From NCBI RefSeq assembly GCF_000426445.1, contig NZ_KE384526.1, positions 729,213-793,212 of the forward strand: a stretch of DNA of 64,000 bases, read 5' to 3'. This DNA is from Brevibacterium album DSM 18261. GTDB lineage: Bacteria; Actinomycetota; Actinomycetes; Actinomycetales; Brevibacteriaceae. Both the position numbers and the translations under genes were made by a program. Below are positions 34,428 to 41,827 of the stretch, piece by piece. The number at the start of each line of letters is the position of its first letter. The stretch's first letter is position 1. A model generated the notes under the pieces. The model did not search any database and was not told the DNA's origin. It saw nothing but the letters and a program-made list of their open reading frames with translations.

Positions 34428-35942
34428 CTATCCGATCATCCTCGGCAGCCATTCGACGACTTCGGGCATGAAGATCAGGAACACGACGAAGCCGATCGCG
34501 ACGGGCAGGAACCACGCGACTGCGATGAAGACGTCCATGAGGGAGATTCTCTGACCAAGATTCACCGACGGGTTCTTCGCAATCCCGTGGATGATGAACG
34601 CGAGGATCCCGACCGGAGGTGTGACCATGGCGATCTCACCCATGATCACCATGAACACCCCGAACCAGAGGAGGTTTATCTCCATCTCGACCAGGACCGG
34701 CAGCAGCACCGGAACAGTGAGGAGCATCATCGGGAGCGTATCGAAGAACATGCCCATGATCAGATACGCGACGACCAGCAGGAGCAGCAGCCAGGTCCTG
34801 CTCAGGTTCAGCGACACTATGAAGTCGACGACCATCTCAGACAGACCGGAGATGGACAGGAGCCTCATCAGCAGTTCCGCTCCGATGATGAGGAAGAAGA
34901 TGGATGCCGTGGCAGAGACCGTCTTCTGTGCGGCGGTGACGATTCGGCCCAGAGCACTGCGGTCGAGATTCATCGCCACCGTGACGAGCAGAGCTGTGAT
35001 GGCCGCAGCCGCCCCGGCCTCGGTCGGCGTGAATGCGCCGGAGAACAGCCCGCCGAAGAGCACGATCATCACCAGCGGGAACCCCCAGATGGGCAGCAGC
35101 GAACGGAAGCGTTCGCCCCACGCAGCCCTGCTCTGCCCCTCGGCCTCGACTCCGCGGTTCGCCAACCCGGGCCGGACCAGTGACGCGATGATGATGGAGA
35201 GACCGAACGTGACTGCAATCAGTACACCGGGGAGGATTCCGGCCGCCAGCTGCTGGCCGACAGGCACGGTGGCGATGCCGGCGTAGACCACGAGCAGGAT
35301 CGAGGGCGGAATGACCGAGCCAGGAATGCCGGCCACGACCACCACTCCCACGGCCATCTTCCTGTTGAAGCCCGCCCGCAGCAGCTCTGGGATGGCCGCA
35401 CGAGCGAGCGCGTAGGTCATGCCGATCGTGGAACCCGACACGGAGGCCAGCCCTGCACCGGCGGCCGTGGTCCCGACGCCCACACCACCGGGCAGCCATC
35501 CGAACCACTTCGCAGAGGCGCTGAACAGCTTCGTCGTGAGGCCGGACTCGACCATGAGCATCCCCATGAAGATGAACGCAGGGATCACACTGTAGGTCCA
35601 ACTGGCGGCGGTGTTGAACGGTGATGTGGAGAGCAGGTTCTGCAGCGCGGTCGTCCCGCTGATCACGTACACGGCCAGGAGGCTCGGGACTGCGAGAGCC
35701 AGAGCGATCGGCACCGAGAGGAAGATCAGCACGAGCACCAGGGCGACTGCCCAGATTCCGGCGGTCTGGGTGGTCTGGCTCGAGAGCAGGCCGATGACGC
35801 AGGTCACGAGCAGAAGCAAGCCGATGGACAGGCCGGGTCGCACATATCGGGTCAGACGGGCGGTGTGCTCACGCGGCGCGTCATCGCTTCGCGGGAGTCC
35901 CGCTCCGATGTCGCTCGCTCTGAGCTTCTGATGATCTGCCAT
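34428..35942 (-). CDS. TRAP transporter large permease DctM
   Basis: The main channel subunit of the TRAP transporter, 504 residues with about twelve helices. Blocks such as SGTTALQNLLSTSPFNTAASW, GGVGVGTTAAGAGLASVSGSTIGMTYALARAAIPELLRAG, AGIPGSVIPPSILLVVYAGIA and GAFTPTEAGAAAAITALL are typical DctM sequences; the GSVIPPSI and FTPTEAG motifs line the substrate path. Coupled to Na+ or H+ gradient as in other TRAP systems. The ATG shares one base with the DctQ stop (TAATG). Confidence 0.93.
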   Translation of the reverse strand: MADHQKLRASDIGAGLPRSDDAPREHTARLTRYVRPGLSIGLLLLVTCVIGLLSSQTTQTAGIWAVALVLVLIFLSVPIALALAVPSLLAVYVISGTTALQNLLSTSPFNTAASWTYSVIPAFIFMGMLMVESGLTTKLFSASAKWFGWLPGGVGVGTTAAGAGLASVSGSTIGMTYALARAAIPELLRAGFNRKMAVGVVVVAGIPGSVIPPSILLVVYAGIATVPVGQQLAAGILPGVLIAVTFGLSIIIASLVRPGLANRGVEAEGQSRAAWGERFRSLLPIWGFPLVMIVLFGGLFSGAFTPTEAGAAAAITALLVTVAMNLDRSALGRIVTAAQKTVSATASIFFLIIGAELLMRLLSISGLSEMVVDFIVSLNLSRTWLLLLLVVAYLIMGMFFDTLPMMLLTVPVLLPVLVEMEINLLWFGVFMVIMGEIAMVTPPVGILAFIIHGIAKNPSVNLGQRISLMDVFIAVAWFLPVAIGFVVFLIFMPEVVEWLPRMIG

Positions 35943-36469
35943 TATGATTCAGCTGCCTTTTCAAGCAGCAGATCAGGATCTGGTTCGTTGTTGCGTATGA
36001 TCATGACAGCGTTGTATGCGTACAGGGCCGCGAGAATGGTGAAGACGATCGGAACGATGAAGTAGATCGGCCAGATGGTGACCGCGGAGATGCCTGCCAC
36101 CGCTTGGATCTCCATGTTGTGCGTCGCTTCCCTGGCTCCGAAGAACGCCCATGCAGCACTGACGACGACACCGATCACCGCACCGAGCGCGCGGAAGAAC
36201 ACGGCATTGGCCACGGTCATCCGCTCGGTGAAGAGCGTTGCGACGATGTGTTCGCGCTGCAGAAGCGCCGATGGAATCCCCAACAGCGCCACGATCGGCA
36301 TGTACATGTATTCGATCAGCTCGTTGGTGACGGGGAGCGGAGCCTGAAAGAGGAATCTGCTCAGCGCATGGACGGTCACGTGAACCATCATTGCGACAAC
36401 CACGACAGCGGTCACCGAATTGATCGCGCGATCTATCGACCGCACAGCCGCGGGCGGCTTCATGCCCAT
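35942..36469 (-). CDS. TRAP transporter small permease DctQ
   Basis: The small membrane subunit, 175 residues with four helices, which stabilises DctM and docks DctP. The blocks RFLFQAPLPVTNELIEYMYMPIVALLGIPSALLQREHIVATLF and FFGAREATHNMEIQAVAGISAVTIWPIYFIVPI fit the family. ATG 36469 is chosen because the first helix begins about 14 residues in; a weak GAG-rich ribosome binding site lies upstream. The long open frame before it does not look coding. This is the first gene of the accessory operon. Confidence 0.85.
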   Translation of the reverse strand: MGMKPPAAVRSIDRAINSVTAVVVVAMMVHVTVHALSRFLFQAPLPVTNELIEYMYMPIVALLGIPSALLQREHIVATLFTERMTVANAVFFRALGAVIGVVVSAAWAFFGAREATHNMEIQAVAGISAVTIWPIYFIVPIVFTILAALYAYNAVMIIRNNEPDPDLLLEKAAES

Positions 36470-36677
36470 TCGCCACTCGCCCCCTCCGTCATCATCGACG
36501 CAATGTGCCGTGTGCGGCGCCCAGAGTCGTGCAGCTTCGAACCCTTGCGGCGCATCAGGACCGAACTCGCCCGCGACACCCGGCACCAGAACACCCGCGC
36601 GCCAGAGCAGCCTGACGTTTATAAATGGTACACGATTCTTTACTGACATCAAAGGCTTCTGGCCCTGAGATGAACGT

Positions 36678-36923
36678 GTGTATGACTACGTCCCGGAGCC
36701 CGACCTCTCACAGCTGCGTGTGATCTTCAATCGGGCACGGCACGACGCCGGGCTGACATACGATCAGCTGGCGGCCCGCTCCGGACTGTCACGACAGACG
36801 CTCATCAACCTCAGCCAGGGCCGGCACTACGGCGATCTCCAGACCTGGCTCCGGCTGTCCGCGACGTTCGAGGTGGGGCTCGACGACCTGCTGTCCCCGG
36901 TCTGGCCGGACGAAGAACGCTAG
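36678..36923 (+). CDS. Small XRE-family helix-turn-helix regulator
   Basis: An 81-residue DNA-binding protein, essentially one HTH domain: RVIFNRARHDAGLTYDQLAARSGLSRQTLINLSQGRHYGDLQTWLRLSATFEVGLDDLL. The GTG start at 36678 lies upstream of the first helix without a good ribosome binding site. It is divergent from the dctQ promoter and about 200 bases from it, so it may regulate the TRAP/hydrolase operon. A decayed second copy of this gene lies at 37350-37577. Confidence 0.8.
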   Translation: MYDYVPEPDLSQLRVIFNRARHDAGLTYDQLAARSGLSRQTLINLSQGRHYGDLQTWLRLSATFEVGLDDLLSPVWPDEER

Positions 36924-36962
36924 GTGTGCTTCCCCGGCACGACCGGGCGCGCCTCCCGCACC

Positions 36963-37350
36963 TCACACCGCTCTCAGCTCGCCCCGCAGCCGCACCTTGT
37001 CGACCTTGCCCAGCGCCGTCAGCGGCAGGCTGTCCAGCAGGACGATCCGCTTCGGCCGCTTGTAGCTCGCCAGCGGCTCACGGACTGCCCCTGCGATGCC
37101 CTCGACGGTCACCCCGCCCCCATCGGGCACGACGAAGGCGACGACCGCCTCTCCCCAGTCGGGGTGGGGCACCCCGGCGACGGCGACCTGGCCCACCCCC
37201 TCGATCCCGTCGAGGGCCTGCTCCACCTCGCTCGTGTAGACGTTGAGGCCCCCGGTGATGACCATGTCCTTCTTCCGGTCGACGAGGAAGAGGCAGCCGT
37301 CCGCCCCGCGATCCGCCCCGTCCTCGCCGACCACCCGCACCTCGGCCATT
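36963..37350 (-). pseudogene. C-terminal remnant of an AMP-dependent acyl-CoA ligase
   Basis: About 130 residues matching the C-terminal lid domain of ANL-family acyl-CoA synthetases: EVRVVGEDG, the hinge DRKKDMVITGGLNVYTSEVEQAL, then SYKRPKRIVLLDSLPLTALGKVDKVRLRGEL with the catalytic Lys near the end. The normal 400-residue N-terminal adenylation domain is missing. Homology stops near 37350, where the second XRE copy begins on the other strand. The fragment has no plausible start, so it is a truncated gene. Confidence 0.85.
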
Positions 37351-37577
37351 TCGCCTCGGAACCAGATCGTCCGCGGATGCGCGTGGTCCTCAGCCGAGCA
37401 CGGTACGGCATCAGGCTGCTCTGCAGTCAGGTCACAGCGGACTCCGAGTCCTCGCGGCAGACTCTCATCAACCTGAGCCAGGGGAAGCACCACGGCGATC
37501 TGCAGACATGGCTGAGGCTCTCCGCCTCGTTCGAGGTGGGACTCGACGACCTCCTGGCCCCGGTCTGGGGCGCCGGC
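37350..37577 (+). pseudogene. Degenerate second copy of the small XRE regulator
   Basis: Aligns without gaps to the protein at 36678-36923. EPDRPRMRVVLSRARYG corresponds to EPDLSQLRVIFNRARHD and SRQTLINLSQGKHHGDLQTWLRLSASFEVGLDDLLAPVW to nearly identical residues. The part between, helix 2 and the turn (LTYDQLAARSGL), has become LLCSQVTADSES and would no longer form the HTH. No normal start or stop at the expected place; the frame runs into the next gene. An ATG at 37377 could express a fragment. Confidence 0.75.
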
Positions 37578-37609
37578 CGCTCAGCTCTCCGCGACCGGCG
37601 ACAGCCCCT

Positions 37610-38512
37610 TCAGCCCTCCGCCCTGCGCTCCCACAGCCGCGGGTCACGCCGATAGGGCACGAGCAGCACGCTCGACAGCGCTGCGGAGAGCACCGCGGAA
37701 CTCGTCCGGCCCAGCTGCGAGGTCATTCCCTCGAACCTGCCCAGACCGCGCTTGCCGAGCACCAGGAGATCGGCCGTCGCCGAGGCCTGGATCAGCAGCG
37801 CTGCAGGCTCACCGGAGAGGAACTCGACCTCCGCCTCGAGGCCGGGATACGCCTCCCGCAGCCACGCGAGGTCGGCCCGCGCCCGGCGCTCTGCCAGCGT
37901 GCGCTCCGAGAGCGCGTCGATGCCCACGAGCAGCCGCAGCGGCAGATCGTTGCGCACCGCGAACGAGGCCGCGTCGAGCGCTGCGACACCGGCGTACTCG
38001 GAGGTGTCCAGCCCCACGACGACGCCTGCGCCTCCCGTGCGGACCGGGTGGCTCGCAGGATCGTCGAACTCACTGCCCTCCGCGGCGGCGTGGACCAGCA
38101 CAGCGCTGAGGGCGTGCCCAGGCAGCCCGAAGCTCACGGTCCCGATCCTCCGGCTGTTGACCTGGCCCGTGCCGTGGTGCCCCAGCACGAGGAGGCCTGC
38201 ATCGTAGGCGCGGTCGCTCAGCACCTCGCCCGCGTCGCCCACCACCGCCTCGGTGCGGATCTCCGTGCCCGAGGCGCCCTCGGGGTGCGCGGCGTCGAGC
38301 TCGGCCAGTCGGGAGGAGAGCGAGGTGAGGAGCTGCTCCCCCGCCTCCCGGAGTTCGGCCTCGTCGTCGATCTCAAGGTGGGCGGGGGTGATGACGTGGA
38401 CCAGCCGCAGCGCGTGCCCGGTCCCCCTGAGCTCCTTGAGCGCCCACGCGGCGGCCTCATCGCTCTGCACCGATCCGTCGATGCCGACGAACACGTCTCC
38501 GCTCAGCTCCAC
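37610..38512 (-). CDS. Universal stress protein, tandem UspA domains
   Basis: A 300-residue cytoplasmic protein of two fused UspA domains. The first runs VFVGIDGSVQSDEAAAWAL to GHHGTGQVNSRRIGTVSFGL, the second VVVGLDTSEYAGVAALDAA to LGKRGLGRFEGMTSQLGRTSSAVLSAA. The second has the ATP-binding type G-2x-G-9x-G(S/T) pattern in modified form. Such double-domain proteins are typical of actinobacteria and are induced by stress or hypoxia. GTG 38512 follows GAGGAGG; the longer frame from 38533 has no ribosome binding site. Confidence 0.9.
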   Translation of the reverse strand: MELSGDVFVGIDGSVQSDEAAAWALKELRGTGHALRLVHVITPAHLEIDDEAELREAGEQLLTSLSSRLAELDAAHPEGASGTEIRTEAVVGDAGEVLSDRAYDAGLLVLGHHGTGQVNSRRIGTVSFGLPGHALSAVLVHAAAEGSEFDDPASHPVRTGGAGVVVGLDTSEYAGVAALDAASFAVRNDLPLRLLVGIDALSERTLAERRARADLAWLREAYPGLEAEVEFLSGEPAALLIQASATADLLVLGKRGLGRFEGMTSQLGRTSSAVLSAALSSVLLVPYRRDPRLWERRAEG

Positions 38513-38672
38513 AGCGCCTCCTCGGCGGGTCACATCCTCATGGCCTGGTCACTCGCAATCGTAGTGAACCCGCGGGCGAAACGCCCGGAGGGCCCCTGAC
38601 CGCCGCGGGCGCCCCGAGGCCATCCGGGTCGTGGGAACGCTCTGCTCGGAGTGCAGGCTGGGCGCATATCCC

Positions 38673-39455
38673 CTACGCGATGTGCTCGCTCGGCAGCGTC
38701 AGGATCTCCGCCCCGTCGCCGGTGATCGCGATGGTGTGCTCACTGTGCGCCGCGCGGGCTCCGGTGGCGCTGCGCAGGGTCCAGCCATCCGCATCGGTGA
38801 CGAGCCGGTCGGTGTCGGCCATCACCCAGGGCTCCAGGGCGAGCATGAGGCCGGGGCGGAGCGTGTAGCCGCGTCCCGGTCGTCCGGTGTTCGGGACGTG
38901 AGGGTCCTGATGCATGGTGGTGCCGATCCCGTGCCCGCCGAACTCGAGATTGATCGCGTAGCCCACCGCGGAGAGGACATCGCCGATGGCGTGGGAGAGA
39001 TCGCCGATCCGCGCACCCGGCCGCGCCGCCGCGATGCCGGCCGCGAGCGCCTGCTGGGTGGCGACGATCATACGCTCATCAGCGGGATCACGCTGAGTCC
39101 CGACCACGAAGCTGATCGCGGCGTCGGCAGCCACGCCCTGAAGCTTGACGGCAAGGTCGAGAGTGAGCAGATCGCCGTCGGCCAGGCAGTAGTCGTGAGG
39201 CATTCCATGCAGCACGGCATCGTTGACGGCAGTGCAGATGTAGTGCCCGAAAGGTCCGCGACCGAAGGAGGGAGCGTAATCGACGTAGCACGACTCGGCA
39301 CCGGCGTCGAGGATCATCTCCTTCGCCCACCGGTCGAGGTCGAGCAGGTTCGTGCCCGCACTCGCGCGGCGCTTCAGACTCCGAAGGATGTCGCCGACCA
39401 GGCGTCCGGTGTCGCGCGCCCGGCCGAGCTGGGCGGGGCTGAGGATCTCGATCAT
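38673..39455 (-). CDS. map: Methionine aminopeptidase, type I
   Basis: Removes the N-terminal methionine from proteins. The 260-residue enzyme has all five metal ligands in the expected blocks: LTLDLAVKLQGVAADAAISF (two Asp), GHGIGTTMHQDPHVPN (His), LALEPWV (Glu) and SEHTIAIT (Glu). It lacks the N-terminal zinc-finger linker found in some actinobacterial paralogues. ATG 39455 lies 7-8 bases after TATAGT, so the transcript may be leaderless. A small XRE gene is divergent and 46 bases away. Confidence 0.93.
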   Translation of the reverse strand: MIEILSPAQLGRARDTGRLVGDILRSLKRRASAGTNLLDLDRWAKEMILDAGAESCYVDYAPSFGRGPFGHYICTAVNDAVLHGMPHDYCLADGDLLTLDLAVKLQGVAADAAISFVVGTQRDPADERMIVATQQALAAGIAAARPGARIGDLSHAIGDVLSAVGYAINLEFGGHGIGTTMHQDPHVPNTGRPGRGYTLRPGLMLALEPWVMADTDRLVTDADGWTLRSATGARAAHSEHTIAITGDGAEILTLPSEHIA

Positions 39456-39501
39456 GCCGATAACTATACCGGTCAAACAGTACCGGCAATAGAATGGGTG
39501 C
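39456..39501. promoter_or_regulatory. Overlapping divergent promoters of map and a small XRE gene
   Basis: Only 46 bases separate the two start codons. TATAGT reading left and TAGAAT reading right serve as probable -10 boxes. TACCGG occurs twice as a direct repeat 14 bases apart, a candidate regulator site covering both promoters. Neither side leaves room for a normal leader. Confidence 0.5.
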
Positions 39502-39774
39502 ATGGTCAGACTGCCGCTCACACCAGAGGAGATCGAACGCGGGCAGCGCCTGGGCGCCCTGCTGAGGCTCGCCCGCGATCAGCGTTCGATGCTCGAAGTC
39601 GCCGTCGCCGCAGGAGTATCGCCGGAGACGCTGCGCAAGATCGAGACCGGCCGCGTGGCGACCCCTGCATTCTCGACCGTCGCCGCGCTCGCGCAGGCGC
39701 TGGGGCTCTCTCTCGATGAGGTCTGGGCTCAGATCACCGCGCCTGCGGAGCGGACTGCGGCCGCGGGAGCCTGA
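39502..39774 (+). CDS. Small XRE-family helix-turn-helix regulator
   Basis: A 90-residue single-domain DNA-binding protein. The HTH is QRLGALLRLARDQRSMLEVAVAAGVSPETLRKIETGRVATPAFSTVAALAQALGLSLDEVW. The ATG is preceded by TAGAATGGGTGC, suggesting a leaderless mRNA. It is divergent from map with a shared promoter region, so map or its own gene is the likely target. Confidence 0.88.
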   Translation: MVRLPLTPEEIERGQRLGALLRLARDQRSMLEVAVAAGVSPETLRKIETGRVATPAFSTVAALAQALGLSLDEVWAQITAPAERTAAAGA

Positions 39775-39824
39775 CACGTCCCGCGCGAAGGCTCATGCTC
39801 ACGAACACGGCCCTCGACACGCGA

Positions 39825-39862
39825 AAGGCTCCCCACCGGGCATTCGCCTGGTGGGGAGCCTT
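39825..39862 (-). terminator. Strong intrinsic-type terminator after tRNA-Thr
   Basis: A 13-base perfect stem (AAGGCTCCCCACC with GGTGGGGAGCCTT) and a 12-base loop that can extend the stem. On the minus strand it follows the tRNA gene by 7 bases and is followed by TTTCGC, a weak U tract. Confidence 0.85.
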
Positions 39863-39869
39863 GTTGCCG

Positions 39870-39942
39870 AGCCGCCTGTCGGAATCGAACCGACGACCTA
39901 TTCATTACGAGTGAATCGCTCTGCCGACTGAGCTAAGGCGGC
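39870..39942 (-). tRNA. tRNA-Thr (anticodon CGU)
   Basis: A full cloverleaf on the minus strand: 7-base acceptor stem GCCGCCT/AGGCGGC, D arm GCTC...GAGC, anticodon stem ATTCA/TGAAT with loop CTCGTAA (anticodon CGT at its centre), and T arm GTCGG-TTCGATT-CCGAC. The discriminator is U and CCA is not encoded. It reads the Thr codon ACG, common in this genome. Confidence 0.95.
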
Positions 39943-39952
39943 AACGCGGACC

Positions 39953-39982
39953 AGTCTATGACGACCCCTCACGAGAGGTCAA
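39953..39982 (-). promoter_or_regulatory. tRNA-Thr promoter
   Basis: Reading leftward, TTGACC (39982-39977) and TAGACT (39958-39953) are 18 bases apart. The -10 box ends ten bases before the first base of the mature tRNA, as expected for a tRNA transcription unit. Confidence 0.75.
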
Positions 39983-40116
39983 AGCGGGACCGGCACTCTC
40001 TGCTGTGATCCTCGACACCGATTTCCGTCGGCAGACCGGACTGGCGAACCCTCGGCCCCATGGACTTCAGCAGCCCGCAGCGACCGGACGCCGGCCCCTC
40101 AGACCGCGCCCTCCCC

Positions 40117-40983
40117 TCACAGGGGCGCGAGGGCGTTCACGGCCGCCGCGACGAGCGAGTCCGTGAGCCGGTCGAGCCCCGGCAGCGACGCGGCCCAGCG
40201 ATGCCAGTGCAGCGGCACGTCCACCGGTCCCGCGCCCGGCACCCGCATGATGTCCCCCGTACCGTCCATGCGCGCCAGCTGCAGCTCCGGCAGGCACCCC
40301 CAGCCGAGGCCCGCACGCACTGCCGCGGCGAACCCCTCCATCGAACCGACGACGTGCACCGGCGCGCTCCCCGCCCCCGCTCGCACCCCCTGCTCCCGCA
40401 GCACGCGATGCTGCAGATCATCATCGGAGTTGAACACGAGCACGGGACAGCGCTCGAGCGAGCCGTGCCTCTCCCACAGGGCCTCGGAGACCGAGGGCCA
40501 GTACCGGAATCGGCCCAGCGGCACCGCCACACACCCCGTCTGCGCCTGCGCCCGCGCGCTCAGCGCCCCCATCACCTCACCGCGGGCGAGCGCACCGTGC
40601 GCCACGTCCTGATCCTCGACGCGCATGCGGAGAACCACATCGCCCCACTGCGCGGCGTCCGCCATGACCGGCTCCAGCCAGGTTCCCAGCGCGTCCGCAC
40701 CCACGGCGACGGGGAGCACCGTCCGGGCCGGCGCCTCGGCGGCAGCGAGCTCACCCGCCAGCGCGGCGATCTGCCTGGCCCGCCCCAGCACCCGCTCCCC
40801 CGCCGCCGTCACCCGCGGCGGCGAGGAACGCGTGACCAGCACGCTCCCGAGCGCCCGCTCCAGCCCGCGCACGCGCTGCGAGACCGCCGAGGTCGTCACG
40901 CCCAGCGCGCTCCCCGCCAGGTCGAAACCCCCTTCGTCCACGACCGCGACGAGAGCTGACAGCTGCGCAAGACTCGGCTCCAT
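40117..40983 (-). CDS. LysR-family regulator, LysG/ArgP type
   Basis: A 288-residue activator of a basic amino acid exporter. The N-terminal winged HTH is LAQLSALVAVVDEGGFDLAGSALGVTTSAVSQRVRGLERALG. The effector domain contains the LysG/ArgP-like VGADALGTWLEPVM and GRFRYWPSVSEALWERHG. Lys or Arg probably acts as co-inducer, as for Corynebacterium LysG. It is divergent from a LysE exporter, and the 71-base gap should hold the shared control region. Confidence 0.92.
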   Translation of the reverse strand: MEPSLAQLSALVAVVDEGGFDLAGSALGVTTSAVSQRVRGLERALGSVLVTRSSPPRVTAAGERVLGRARQIAALAGELAAAEAPARTVLPVAVGADALGTWLEPVMADAAQWGDVVLRMRVEDQDVAHGALARGEVMGALSARAQAQTGCVAVPLGRFRYWPSVSEALWERHGSLERCPVLVFNSDDDLQHRVLREQGVRAGAGSAPVHVVGSMEGFAAAVRAGLGWGCLPELQLARMDGTGDIMRVPGAGPVDVPLHWHRWAASLPGLDRLTDSLVAAAVNALAPL

Positions 40984-41054
40984 GAAAGCAACCTTAATCC
41001 ACTTCAGTTCGTTTACATGGACTTCACAAGCAGAGTCGCCATAGCGTTCTGCGC

Positions 41055-41681
41055 ATGGACTTCAGCGCACTCCCCCTCGCCCTCACAGGCTTCGCGACCG
41101 GACTCGGACTCATCGTGGCGATCGGCGCCCAGAACGCCTTCGTCCTCCGCCAGGGCATCCGTCGCGAGCACGTTGGCGTCGTCGTCACCGTGTGCGCGCT
41201 CGTGGACATCGCACTCATCACGCTCGGCACCGCGGGCATCGGCGCCGTCCTCGAGCACGCGCCCTGGCTCGTGGCCGCCCTGCGCTGGGGCGGAGTGGCC
41301 TATCTCCTCTGGTTCGCGTTCGGCAGCGTCCGCTCCGCGTTCTCCGGCGGTTCGCTCGAAGCCGGCACCGCGGCACAGGAGCGCTCCGCCGCACCCTCCG
41401 CACTGCGCATCGGCCTCCTCACCGCCTCCCTCTCACTGCTCAACCCCCATGTGTACCTCGACACCGTGGTGATGCTCGGATCCATCGCCAATCAGCAGGA
41501 GCACCGGTGGGTGTTCGCCGGCGGCGCGATCACGGCCTCGCTCGCCTGGTTCAGCGCCCTGGGCTGGGGCGCGCATCGCCTCGCCCCCGCACTCCGCAGC
41601 CCGCGGGCATGGCTGGTCATCGACCTGTGCGTCGCCGCTGTCATGGTCCTCATCGCCGCCAAGCTCGCATTCGGCTTCTGA
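41055..41681 (+). CDS. lysE: LysE/ArgO-family amino acid exporter
   Basis: Exports lysine and arginine to relieve intracellular excess. The 208-residue protein has six hydrophobic segments and the signature GLIVAIGAQNAFVLRQGI near the N-terminus, plus SLLNPHVYLDTVVMLGSIA in the middle, both typical of LysE/ArgO. The divergent LysG-type gene is its expected activator. The start ATGGACTTCA also occurs 38 bases upstream, out of frame, at 41017. Confidence 0.93.
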   Translation: MDFSALPLALTGFATGLGLIVAIGAQNAFVLRQGIRREHVGVVVTVCALVDIALITLGTAGIGAVLEHAPWLVAALRWGGVAYLLWFAFGSVRSAFSGGSLEAGTAAQERSAAPSALRIGLLTASLSLLNPHVYLDTVVMLGSIANQQEHRWVFAGGAITASLAWFSALGWGAHRLAPALRSPRAWLVIDLCVAAVMVLIAAKLAFGF

Positions 41682-41827
41682 GCTGCGCTCCGGGGCCGAG
41701 GCGGCCCCCGGGCCCGCGTGCGCCTCAGCGACAGTGCCTCACCTGCGCTTCCGATCACGTAGTCTCTACCGAGCGGGACCAGGATGATCGCCGCGACCAC
41801 TGGAAGGCGAGAGGAGACGGGCACGTG

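Noticed and set aside
36470-36652. A 61-residue N-terminal extension of DctQ
   Set aside because: The upstream in-frame residues have no helix or conserved pattern and the frame overlaps the likely operon promoter. The first DctQ helix starts just after 36469.
37109-37411. An intact small gene antisense to the second XRE copy
   Set aside because: The frame only partly agrees with the ligase C-terminus and its first 20 residues match nothing. The real ligase-like frame is 36963-37350 and lacks a start.
39825-39942. Integrative element attachment site at tRNA-Thr
   Set aside because: No integrase gene and no duplicated tRNA 3' end was found in the window. The gene has its own promoter and terminator and both flanks are ordinary genes.
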